Shown piece by piece: positions 1-5,827 of a stretch of 6,754 nucleotides of DNA. This stretch comes from Syntrophomonadaceae bacterium. Lineage in GTDB: Bacteria; Bacillota; Syntrophomonadia; Syntrophomonadales; Syntrophothermaceae. Position 1 is the stretch's first letter; each line of letters opens with the position of its first letter. The notes below the pieces were generated by a model that saw nothing but the letters and a program-made list of their open reading frames with translations, did not search any database and was not told the origin of the DNA. The translations under genes were made by a program, and so were the position numbers. The DNA lies in contig JARYMO010000078.1 of the NCBI GenBank assembly GCA_029907055.1, forward strand, positions 1 through 6,754, written 5' to 3'.

Positions 1-28
1 ATAGGTCCCAATTACCTCCTATACTCCG

Positions 29-68
29 GCGGGCAACGGTTGCCCCCGTTGCCCGCGCACCGCTTTTT
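29..68 (+). terminator. Perfect GC-rich hairpin with downstream T-run, probable terminator of an upstream unit
   Basis: An 11-bp perfect stem (GCGGGCAACGG at 29-39 with CCGTTGCCCGC at 46-56) closes a 6-nt loop. A run of five T follows at 64-68, seven bases after the stem. That distance is longer than in a classic intrinsic terminator, so termination may be weak. On the + strand it would end transcription from a gene left of the window, or attenuate transcription entering the thiolase gene. The inner part can also refold as GGGCAAC/GTTGCCC (31-37 with 39-45). The stem core matches that of the terminator after the thiolase gene. Confidence 0.5.
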
Positions 69-94
69 CGGGGTAGTTGGGGAAAAGAGAGGAG

Positions 95-108
95 GGCCGG
101 GCCCGGCC
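95..108. repeat. 14-bp perfect palindrome in the thiolase leader
   Basis: GGCCGGGCCCGGCC reads the same on both strands. It lies about 65 bases before the thiolase start, between the left-edge hairpin and the ribosome binding site. It could be a regulator site, or simply a product of the very high GC content. No convincing sigma-A promoter (TTGACA/TATAAT) is visible in 69-150, so its position relative to a transcription start is unknown. Confidence 0.35.
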
Positions 109-170
109 GCAAGGGTCCGCGGGGCCGGCGAGGAGACACGTGACCGGAGGAAAAGGAGGAGAAAACCACT

Positions 171-1382
171 ATGATGATGGAAGTGCAGGACGTCGTAATC
201 GTGAGTGCTTGCCGGACGGCCATCGGCGATTTCCTGGGCAGCCTGAAGGATGTGCGCGCCAATGACCTGTCCATCACCACCGGCCGCGAAGCCATCAAGA
301 GGGCTGGCATTGAGCCGGGAATCATCGACGAGCTGGTGCTGGGCATGGTGCTCCACCATGGCAACGGTTCCCTGCCCCCGCGCCAGGTGGCAATGGCCCT
401 GGGACTGCCGGTCCGCAGCGGGGCTGTGGAGATCAACCAGAACTGTGCCTCTGGTATGCGGGCGCTGGAAGTAGCGGCTCACAACATCATGCTGGGTAAG
501 ACTGAGGTGGCGCTGGTCATCGGGACCGAGAGCATGAGCAACATCCCCTACATCCTGCAGAAGGCGCGCTCCGGCTACCGCATGGGCGACGGCAAGATCG
601 AGGATGCCATGATCTCTGACGGCCTGTTCGACAAGCTGGTCCCCGGGCACATGGCCATCACGGCGGAGAACGTGGCCGAGAAATACGGAATCACCCGCGA
701 GGAGTGCGACCAGCTGGCCCTGATGAGCCACCAGCGGGCGGCGGCCGCCAATGTCAACGGCACCGTCAAGTCGGAGATCGTACCGGTGGAGATCCAGACC
801 AAGAAGGGCGTGAAGATATTCGAGGTTGACGAGCACCCCATCATGGACGCCAGCCTGGAGAAGATGGCCAAGCTGCCGCCGGTCTTCAAGAAGGACGGCG
901 TGGTCACCGCCGCCAACGCCTCGGGCATCAACGACGGCTCCTCGGCGGTGGTGCTGATGTCCAAGAAGAAGGCGCAGGAACTGGGGGTCAAGCCGCTGAT
1001 GAAGATGGTGGCCTGCTGCACCGAGGGCGTGGACCCGAAAGTGATGGGGCTGGGGCCGGCAGTGGCTATTCCCAAGGCGCTGAAACAGGCAGGGCTGCGC
1101 TTCGAGGACATCGAGTACTTCGAGATCAACGAGGCCTTCGCTGCCCAGTTCCTCGGGGTGGCACGCATGCTGAAGGAGGACTTCGGCATGGAGCTGGACA
1201 TGAACAAGACCAACCTCAACGGCTCCGGCATCGGGCTGGGCCACCCGGTGGGGTCAACGGCCCTCAAGATCATCGTGTCGCTGTACTACGAGATGGAACG
1301 GCGGGGATGGACCCTGGGCTGCGCCTCGCTGTGCGTGGGCGGCGGCCCGGGCATGGCCTCCATCTGGACCCGCGACATCTAG
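171..1382 (+). CDS. Thiolase (acetyl-CoA C-acetyltransferase family)
   Basis: A complete 403-residue thiolase, close to the usual length of about 390-400. Thiolases join two acyl-CoAs by Claisen condensation (2 acetyl-CoA to acetoacetyl-CoA) or split 3-ketoacyl-CoA in the reverse direction, in the cytoplasm. The catalytic set is visible: nucleophilic Cys92 in NQNCASG, NEAF at 320-323, His358 in GHPVG, and the second catalytic Cys388 in CVGGGPG. The loop before the histidine reads GSGIGLGHPVGST rather than the commoner GGAIALGHPLGASG, so this is a divergent subgroup, but no key residue is missing. The start has three ATG codons in a row (171, 174, 177). AGGAGG at 154-159 lies 11 nt before the first. 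The gene ends just before a strong terminator. The next gene encodes a CoA-transferase, which suggests a role in short-chain acyl-CoA (C4) metabolism. Chain-length preference and direction cannot be read from the sequence. Confidence 0.93.
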   Translation: MMMEVQDVVIVSACRTAIGDFLGSLKDVRANDLSITTGREAIKRAGIEPGIIDELVLGMVLHHGNGSLPPRQVAMALGLPVRSGAVEINQNCASGMRALEVAAHNIMLGKTEVALVIGTESMSNIPYILQKARSGYRMGDGKIEDAMISDGLFDKLVPGHMAITAENVAEKYGITREECDQLALMSHQRAAAANVNGTVKSEIVPVEIQTKKGVKIFEVDEHPIMDASLEKMAKLPPVFKKDGVVTAANASGINDGSSAVVLMSKKKAQELGVKPLMKMVACCTEGVDPKVMGLGPAVAIPKALKQAGLRFEDIEYFEINEAFAAQFLGVARMLKEDFGMELDMNKTNLNGSGIGLGHPVGSTALKIIVSLYYEMERRGWTLGCASLCVGGGPGMASIWTRDI

Positions 1383-1415
1383 GCAGGAATTGGCGAGGCG
1401 TGCGACTCCACGCGA

Positions 1416-1448
1416 GGGGCAACGGGATAATCCCGTTGCCCCTTTTTT
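1416..1448 (+). terminator. Strong intrinsic terminator after the thiolase gene
   Basis: A perfect 12-bp stem (GGGGCAACGGGA at 1416-1427 with TCCCGTTGCCCC at 1431-1442) closes a 3-base TAA loop and is followed at once by six T (1443-1448). It starts 33 bases after the thiolase stop codon. This is a classic Rho-independent terminator and should separate the thiolase transcript from the CoA-transferase gene downstream. Confidence 0.95.
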
Positions 1449-1557
1449 CACATGCCGCCAGCAGGAGCCGCGTCCGAAGGAGAGAATGTGAGCGGGTAGA
1501 ATCGGGTGTGTGCTCCCCGCAAGACAGAGGAACGAAGAGAAGGAGGAGGGAGGCTCA
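1449..1557 (+). other. Leader of the CoA-transferase gene, promoter not resolved
   Basis: After the terminator the CoA-transferase gene would need its own promoter. The best -10 candidate is TAGAAT at 1497-1502, but no good -35 hexamer lies 16-18 bases upstream (the region reads TCCGAAGG), so it is unproven. From about 1521 the sequence is almost all purine (GAAGAGAAGGAGGAGGGAGG) and leads into the ribosome binding site AGGAGG at 1544-1549. No small gene or RNA structure is evident. Confidence 0.3.
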
Positions 1558-2904
1558 ATGTTCGAGGCCGAGTACCGGAAGAAGCTGGTGACGCCGGAGG
1601 AAGCCGTCAAGGTAGTCAAGTCGGGGGACTGGGTGGACTATGTCTATTTCAACGGCCAGCCCAAGGCCCTGGACCGGGCGCTGGCGCGCAGGAAGGACGA
1701 GCTGTACGGGGTGCACGTGCGCAGCGCCATCTCGCTGCCACCCTTCCCGGAAGTGGCGCAGTGTGATCCTACCATGGAACACTTCCAGTGGGACAGCTGG
1801 CACTTCAGCGCCTTCGACGCCAAGCTGGCCGACCAGGGCCTGTGCAGCTACTCGCCGCTCCTGTACCACGAGGTGCCGGACTACTACCGGCGCCGCGAGG
1901 TGGAGATCGACGTGGCCATGATGCGGGTGTGCCCCATGGACCGCTTCGGCTACTTCAACTTCGGCATCAATGCTTCGCACTGCGAGGCGGTGCTGGAGAA
2001 CGCCCGCATCGCCATCGTGGAAGAGAACGAGAGCATGCCCTACGTGTACGGGGGCAACGGCAACCAGATCCACATTTCGGAGATCGACTTCGTGGTGCGG
2101 GGGGAGAACGAGCCCATGGCCAACGCCCCCATCCTCGAGGCCACTGAAGCCGAGAAGAAGATCGCCGATCACATCCTGGAAGACATCCACGACGGCTGCT
2201 GCATCCAGCTGGGCATCGGCGGCCTGCCCAACTACCTGGGACACCAGATCGCGGAGGCGGGCCTGCGTGACCTGGGGGTGCACACCGAGATGATGGCCGA
2301 CGCTTACGTCGAGATGTGGGAGAAGGGCTGCATTACCGGCGCCAGGAAGGAAATCGACCGCAAGAAGATGGTGTGCGCCTTCGCCCTGGGCTCTCCCAAG
2401 CTGTACGACTTCATGGACCGCAACCCCATGATCGCCTGCTATTCGGTCGACTACACCAACAACCCGTACGTGATCTCACGTATCTCCAACATGATCTCCA
2501 TCAACGCCTGCCTGGAGGTTGACTTCTACGGCCAGGTGGTTTCCGAGATGCAGGGCCCGCGCCAGATCACCGGCACCGGCGGGCAGTGGGACTTCGTGTA
2601 CGGGGCCTATCACTCTCCGGGCGGCAAGAGCTTCCTGTGCATGCCCTCCACCTACCAGGCCAAGGACGGAAGCATACGCTCCAGGATCCGCCCCTTGCTG
2701 ACCCCGGGGGCGGCCTGCACGGTTTCCCGCCAGCTCACGCACTGGGTGGTGACGGAGTACGGCAAGGCGCTGATGAAGTGCCAGTCAGTCTGGAAGCGCA
2801 CCGAAAACCTCATCAACATCGCCCACCCCGACTTCCGGGACGAGTTGATCCGCGAGGCTGCGCGCATGGGCTTCTGGAAGCGCACCAACAAGCTTGACCC
2901 CTGA
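1558..2904 (+). CDS. Acetyl-CoA hydrolase/transferase family CoA-transferase (butyryl-CoA:acetate or 4-hydroxybutyrate CoA-transferase-like)
   Basis: 448 residues, the usual length for this family. These cytoplasmic enzymes move CoA from an acyl-CoA to acetate or another acid through a glutamyl-CoA intermediate. Visible marks: N-terminal YRKKLVTPEEAVKVVKSGDW (residues 6-25), SWHF (80-83), the glycine-rich LGIGGLPN (218-225), and LGVHTEMMADAY (239-250). Glu244 in the last motif is the likely catalytic glutamate by family analogy. Further motifs are GTGGQWDFVYGAY (339-351), SRIRPLLTPG (375-384), VVTEYGKA (397-404) and the C-terminal AHPDFRDELI (422-431). The pattern is closest to clostridial butyryl-CoA:acetate CoA-transferases. 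4-Hydroxybutyrate or propionate as the acid is also possible, and the substrate cannot be fixed from sequence. The ATG at 1558 is chosen because AGGAGG (1544-1549) sits 8 nt upstream and the protein then starts like its family. An in-frame upstream GTG at 1510 lacks such support. No clear terminator follows. Confidence 0.9.
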   Translation: MFEAEYRKKLVTPEEAVKVVKSGDWVDYVYFNGQPKALDRALARRKDELYGVHVRSAISLPPFPEVAQCDPTMEHFQWDSWHFSAFDAKLADQGLCSYSPLLYHEVPDYYRRREVEIDVAMMRVCPMDRFGYFNFGINASHCEAVLENARIAIVEENESMPYVYGGNGNQIHISEIDFVVRGENEPMANAPILEATEAEKKIADHILEDIHDGCCIQLGIGGLPNYLGHQIAEAGLRDLGVHTEMMADAYVEMWEKGCITGARKEIDRKKMVCAFALGSPKLYDFMDRNPMIACYSVDYTNNPYVISRISNMISINACLEVDFYGQVVSEMQGPRQITGTGGQWDFVYGAYHSPGGKSFLCMPSTYQAKDGSIRSRIRPLLTPGAACTVSRQLTHWVVTEYGKALMKCQSVWKRTENLINIAHPDFRDELIREAARMGFWKRTNKLDP

Positions 2905-3020
2905 CCTCACCGGAGGACATCCCCGGCCATAGCCAGGGAGCGTCCCGGCGCCCCCGGCAGGGGTGACTGGCGCCGCGTCCGCCGGGGGTATCGCAGGGGA
3001 GGCCAGTGCCGGGGCAGCAG
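2905..3020. other. Non-coding GC-rich spacer between the CoA-transferase gene and the pur promoter
   Basis: No gene is supported here. The stretch holds GC-rich inverted repeats: CCCCCGGC (2951-2958) with GCCGGGGG (2981-2988), and ACTGGC (2966-2971) with GCCAGT (3002-3007). Neither is followed by a T-run, so an intrinsic terminator for the CoA-transferase gene is not demonstrated. Confidence 0.4.
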
Positions 3021-3048
3021 CCGCCGCGCCGTTGACAGTGCGCGGCGG
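3021..3048. repeat. 9-bp perfect inverted repeat framing the pur -35 box
   Basis: CCGCCGCGC (3021-3029) is exactly repeated in inverted form as GCGCGGCGG (3040-3048). The ten bases between them contain the -35 hexamer TTGACA. Two roles are possible: an operator whose bound protein would cover the -35 box, or a hairpin in RNA coming from the upstream gene. The latter would be a weak terminator, since only CTTTGCT follows. The placement is directly seen; the function is inferred. Confidence 0.45.
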
Positions 3049-3060
3049 CTTTGCTACTAT
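3032..3060 (+). promoter_or_regulatory. Sigma-A type promoter of the pur operon
   Basis: The -35 box TTGACA (3032-3037) is a perfect match. It is separated by exactly 17 bp from the -10 box TACTAT (3055-3060), which differs from TATAAT at two positions. Transcription should begin near 3066-3068, about 16-18 bases before the first riboswitch helix and about 210 bases before purE. It is the best promoter in the window. No AT-rich PurBox of the Bacillus PurR type is visible around it, so control seems to rest on the leader RNA. Confidence 0.85.
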
Positions 3061-3083
3061 CAGGGTGTAACTGACCATTTAAC

Positions 3084-3201
3084 AGGCGAAAGTGTGCCTA
3101 GGGTTCCGTGCACGTTCCTGGAGGTGTGGTCTGGTCCGAGTGGCACAGGCGCGAGCGCGCCACACCGGAGGGACAAAAGCCCAGGCGGGTAGGTTTCGCT
3201 T
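3084..3201 (+). promoter_or_regulatory. ykkC-family riboswitch, probable PRPP-sensing subtype (2b)
   Basis: The conserved ykkC core blocks appear in order: CTAGGGTTCCG (3098-3108), CTGGTCCGAG (3131-3140), and ACACCGGAGGGACAAAAGCC (3162-3181). Helices found by eye: a closing helix of 3084-3091 with 3194-3201 (8 pairs, one G-U), a 7-bp helix of GGTGTGG (3123-3129) with CCACACC (3160-3166), and possible CCTGG/CCAGG pairing (3117-3121 with 3181-3185). ykkC RNAs include guanidine-I, ppGpp and PRPP riboswitches. Location directly before purE and a purine operon favours PRPP, the purine pathway precursor; subtype is inferred from context, not from bases unique to 2b. The closing helix shares 3194-3199 with the following terminator. 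Ligand binding should therefore prevent termination (ON switch), fitting synthesis when PRPP is plentiful. No second (guanine) aptamer is seen before purE. Confidence 0.88.
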
Positions 3202-3240
3202 CCTTGCGGGTGATGCGAAGTCTATCCGGTTGGTTTTTTT
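3181..3240 (+). terminator. Riboswitch-controlled intrinsic terminator before purE
   Basis: Bases 3181-3199 can pair with 3215-3233: 18 of 19 positions pair, four as G-U, with a single G-G mismatch (3185/3229). The stem abuts a run of seven T (3234-3240), and the loop is 15 nt. Its 5' arm includes the 3' strand of the aptamer's closing helix and the end of the conserved ykkC core, so aptamer and terminator cannot both form. This is the expression platform of the riboswitch and ends 36 bases before the purE ATG. Confidence 0.87.
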
Positions 3241-3276
3241 GTGTGTGCGAGAAGACAGGCGAGGGGGTTGGGTGTG

Positions 3277-3801
3277 ATGCCGCGGGTAGGGATAGTAATG
3301 GGCAGCGATTCGGACCTGCCGGTCATGCGGTCGGCAGCGGAGGTGCTGGACAGGTTCGGGGTGGAGTACGAGACGGTCATTTCCTCCGCCCACCGGCTGC
3401 CGGATGAGACGGCCGAGTACGCGCGCCGCGCGGAAGAGCGGGGGCTGCAGGTCATCATCGCCGGAGCGGGTGGTGCTGCGCACCTGCCGGGCGTGCTGGC
3501 CGCCTCTACCGTGCTGCCGGTCATCGGCGTTCCCATCAGGACCGGTGCGCTGTCCGGCGTCGATTCCCTGTACTCCATCGTGCAAATGCCCAAGGGGATC
3601 CCGGTGGCGACGGTGGGCGTGGATGCTGCTGCCAACGCGGCGCTGCTGGCGGTGGCCATCCTGGCAGGAGGGGATGCGGGGCTGCGGCAGGGGCTGAAGG
3701 AGTACCGGCGCGGGTTGGCGGCCGAGGTGCGCGCCAAGAACGCCCGCCTGCAGCAGCTGGGGGTATCGGGCTACCTGGCAGGCGAGGGGGAGAAGCGGTG
3801 A
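3277..3801 (+). CDS. purE: N5-carboxyaminoimidazole ribonucleotide mutase (PurE, class I)
   Basis: 174 residues, a normal length. Class I PurE moves the carboxyl group of N5-CAIR to carbon to give CAIR, in cytoplasmic de novo purine synthesis. Seen: MGSDSDLPVM (8-17, phosphate-binding start), SSAHRLPDE (36-44) with the conserved His39, and AGAGGAAHLPG (62-72), followed by PVIGVP, LSGVDSLYSIVQMPKGIPVATV and the alpha-helical C-terminus. The GGAAHLPG and QMPKGIPVAT blocks are those of the PurK-dependent class I enzymes, not the CO2-using class II. The ATG at 3277 is chosen because GAGGGGG (3261-3267) lies 9 nt upstream and the protein then begins just before the family's first strand. An in-frame GTG at 3241 directly follows the terminator T-run and would precede this ribosome site. 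It is the first gene after the riboswitch and overlaps purB by 4 nt. Confidence 0.96.
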   Translation: MPRVGIVMGSDSDLPVMRSAAEVLDRFGVEYETVISSAHRLPDETAEYARRAEERGLQVIIAGAGGAAHLPGVLAASTVLPVIGVPIRTGALSGVDSLYSIVQMPKGIPVATVGVDAAANAALLAVAILAGGDAGLRQGLKEYRRGLAAEVRAKNARLQQLGVSGYLAGEGEKR

Positions 3802-5099
3802 TCGAGCGCTATACGCTCCCGGCGATGGGAGCCATCTGGACACAGGAGCACAAGCTCCGCACCTGGCTGCAGATCGAGATCCTGGCCTGCGAGGCCTGGG
3901 CTGCCCTGGGACGCATCCCTGCCGAGGCGGTGGAGAATATCAAGCGCAGGGCCTCCTTCTCGGTGGAGCGGGCGGCGCAGATCGAGGCCGAGGTGCACCA
4001 CGACGTCATTGCCTTCCTCACCAACGTGGCGGAAACGGTGGGGGAAGACTCCAAGTACATCCACGTGGGACTTACCTCCTCTGACATCCTGGATACCGGC
4101 CTCGCCCTGCAGATGCGGGAGGCTGCCGACCTCATCCTGGAAAAACTGGAACGCTTGCAGGAAGCGGTGGCCCGCCAGGCCCACGCGCACAAGTACACGC
4201 TGATGGTGGGGCGCACGCACGGGGTGCACGCCGAGCCGGTGACCTTCGGGCTGAAGATGGCGCTGTGGTACACGGACCTGCAGCGCAGCCGGGAACGCCT
4301 GCTGCGGGCGCGGGAGGTCATCAGCTGTGGGAAACTGTCGGGCGCGGTCGGCACCTACGCCAATAGTGACCCGGCGGTGGAGGAGTACGTGTGCGAGCGC
4401 CTGGGCCTCACCCCCTGCCCGGTGTCGACGCAGGTTATTCAGCGGGACCGGCACGCCGAATTCCTGGCCACGCTGGCGGTCATCGCCAGCACCCTTGAGA
4501 AGATGGCCACCGAGGTGCGCAATCTGCAGCGCACGGACATCCTGGAGGCGGAGGAGCCGTTCTACGATGGGCAGAAGGGGTCATCGGCGATGCCCCACAA
4601 GCGCAACCCGATGATGAGCGAGCGGGTGGCGGGGTTGGCACGGGTGCTGCGCGGGCATGCCCTGGCGGCGATGGAGAACGTGGCCCTGTGGCACGAGCGG
4701 GATTTGACCCACTCGTCGGTGGAACGGGTCATCATCCCTGACAGCTGCATCCTGCTGGACTACATGTTGGAGAAGTTCACCGTGGTGGTGGAGGGCCTGG
4801 TGGTGTACCCCGACCGCATGAGGGAGAACCTGGAGCGCACGCTGGGGCTGGTGTTCTCCCAGCGGGTGTTGTTGGCGCTGGTGGACAAGGGCGTGGTGCG
4901 CGAGGACGCCTACCGCTGGGTGCAGCGCAACTCCATGCGCGCCTGGGCAGAGCGACAGCCGCTGCGCCTCCTGTTGTCCCAGGACCCGGAGGTGGCCTCC
5001 CGGCTCTCGCCGGAAGAGCTGGACGCCCTCTTCGACTACCGGTACTACACGCGGCATGTTGATGCGATATTCCGCCGCTGCGGGCTGGACAAGGAGTGA
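3798..5099 (+). CDS. purB: Adenylosuccinate lyase (PurB)
   Basis: 433 residues, close to the Bacillus enzyme. PurB acts twice: it splits SAICAR to AICAR plus fumarate in the IMP pathway, and adenylosuccinate to AMP plus fumarate. It belongs to the fumarase/aspartase superfamily and works as a homotetramer. Key residues are visible: HHDV with His68, YIHVGLTSSD (87-96) with His89, GRTHGVHAEP (138-147) with the general acid His141, and the family signature GSSAMPHKRNP (261-271) with catalytic Ser262/Ser263 and Lys268. The start is GTG at 3798, inside the GTGA that also holds the purE stop. GAGGGGG (3784-3790) lies 7 nt upstream, and the N-terminus IERYTLPAMGAIW matches the family. The overlap indicates translational coupling with purE. 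An eight-base gap separates it from purC. Confidence 0.97.
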   Translation: MIERYTLPAMGAIWTQEHKLRTWLQIEILACEAWAALGRIPAEAVENIKRRASFSVERAAQIEAEVHHDVIAFLTNVAETVGEDSKYIHVGLTSSDILDTGLALQMREAADLILEKLERLQEAVARQAHAHKYTLMVGRTHGVHAEPVTFGLKMALWYTDLQRSRERLLRAREVISCGKLSGAVGTYANSDPAVEEYVCERLGLTPCPVSTQVIQRDRHAEFLATLAVIASTLEKMATEVRNLQRTDILEAEEPFYDGQKGSSAMPHKRNPMMSERVAGLARVLRGHALAAMENVALWHERDLTHSSVERVIIPDSCILLDYMLEKFTVVVEGLVVYPDRMRENLERTLGLVFSQRVLLALVDKGVVREDAYRWVQRNSMRAWAERQPLRLLLSQDPEVASRLSPEELDALFDYRYYTRHVDAIFRRCGLDKE

Positions 5100-5107
5100 T
5101 GTGAGAC

Positions 5108-5827
5108 ATGGAGAAGGGCCAGATGCTGTACGAGGGCAAGGCGAAGAAGATCTTTGCCACCGCCGATGCGGACACGGTGCTGGTGGAATACAAGGACGAG
5201 GCCACCGCGTTCGACGGTACCAAGCGGGGCGTAATCCAGAGCAAGGGCATCGTGAATAACCGCATGTCGGCAGCCCTCTTCGCGCTGCTGGAATCGGAGG
5301 GCGTGCCTACCCATTTCATCAAGACCATCGACGGACGCTCCATGCTGGTGAAGCGGCTGCAGATCATCCCGGTGGAGGTGGTGGTGCGCAACCGCGTGGC
5401 CGGCAGCCTGGCGACGCGGCTGGGCCTGCCGGAGGGCACGGCCCTGCGCTCCCCCATCCTGGAAACCTACTACAAGTCAGACGAACTCCATGACCCCATG
5501 GTCTGCGATTCGCACATCCTGGTGATGGGCTGGGCCACCCCTGCCCAACTCCAGCGCATCAAGGAGCTGGCGCTGCGGGTGAACGAGGTCCTGCGGCCCT
5601 TCTTCCTGGACCGCTCGCTGGAACTGGTCGACTTCAAGCTGGAGTTCGGGCTGTACAAGGGAGAGGTGGTGCTGGGGGACGAGATTTCTCCTGACACCTG
5701 CCGCCTGTGGGACATCCGCACCGGTGAGAAGATGGACAAGGACCGCTTCCGTCGCGACCTGGGAGGCGAGCGGGAGGCCTACGTGGAGGTGCTGCAGCGC
5801 ATCGAAGGAGGCGTGCACGATGTATAA
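5108..5827 (+). CDS. purC: Phosphoribosylaminoimidazole-succinocarboxamide synthase (SAICAR synthetase, PurC)
   Basis: 239 residues, the normal length of a single-domain bacterial PurC. It joins CAIR and aspartate using ATP to make SAICAR, the substrate of PurB. Visible motifs: LYEGKAKKIF (7-16) in the ATP-binding N-terminus, the SAICAR signature VEVVVRNRVAGS (89-100), the second signature VDFKLEFG (174-181), and DEISPDTCRLWD (191-202). All are intact. ATG 5108 is preceded by AAGGAG (5091-5096, inside the end of purB) at 11 nt. The N-terminus MEKGQMLYEGKAKK is typical, although Met6 is an alternative start. The gene's end overlaps purS by 8 nt. In pathway order it acts after PurE and before PurB. 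Confidence 0.97.
   Translation: MEKGQMLYEGKAKKIFATADADTVLVEYKDEATAFDGTKRGVIQSKGIVNNRMSAALFALLESEGVPTHFIKTIDGRSMLVKRLQIIPVEVVVRNRVAGSLATRLGLPEGTALRSPILETYYKSDELHDPMVCDSHILVMGWATPAQLQRIKELALRVNEVLRPFFLDRSLELVDFKLEFGLYKGEVVLGDEISPDTCRLWDIRTGEKMDKDRFRRDLGGEREAYVEVLQRIEGGVHDV

Noticed and set aside
12..1244. Long minus-strand open frame of 410 residues opposite the thiolase gene
   Set aside because: It is antisense to a gene with full thiolase motifs. It is rich in His, Leu, Gln and Arg, as expected from the complement of GC-rich coding sequence, and shows no recognisable domain.
1497..1502. TAGAAT as -10 box for the CoA-transferase gene
   Set aside because: No hexamer resembling TTGACA is found 16-18 bases upstream and there is no extended -10 TG, so the promoter is not supported.
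1555..2283. Minus-strand open frame opposite the CoA-transferase gene
   Set aside because: It lies antisense to strongly conserved CoA-transferase sequence, with no plausible domain; it is a frame shadow.
2951..2988. Inverted repeat CCCCCGGC/GCCGGGGG as terminator of the CoA-transferase gene
   Set aside because: The loop is 22 nt and no T-run follows, so it does not meet the pattern of an intrinsic terminator. Such repeats are common in GC-rich spacers.
3241..3276. N-terminal extension of PurE from the in-frame GTG at 3241
   Set aside because: The GTG directly follows the terminator T-run and lacks its own ribosome site. The GAGGGGG site at 3261-3267 fits the ATG at 3277, which gives the normal PurE N-terminus.
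3079..3843. Minus-strand open frame of 254 residues across the pur leader and purE
   Set aside because: It runs antisense through the riboswitch, its terminator and purE, has biased composition and no family motif. It is a shadow of the GC-rich sequence.
5724..5819. N-terminal extension of PurS back to 5724
   Set aside because: It lies entirely within purC in another frame. The ATG at 5820 has a well-spaced AAGGAGG site and gives the normal length of PurS.
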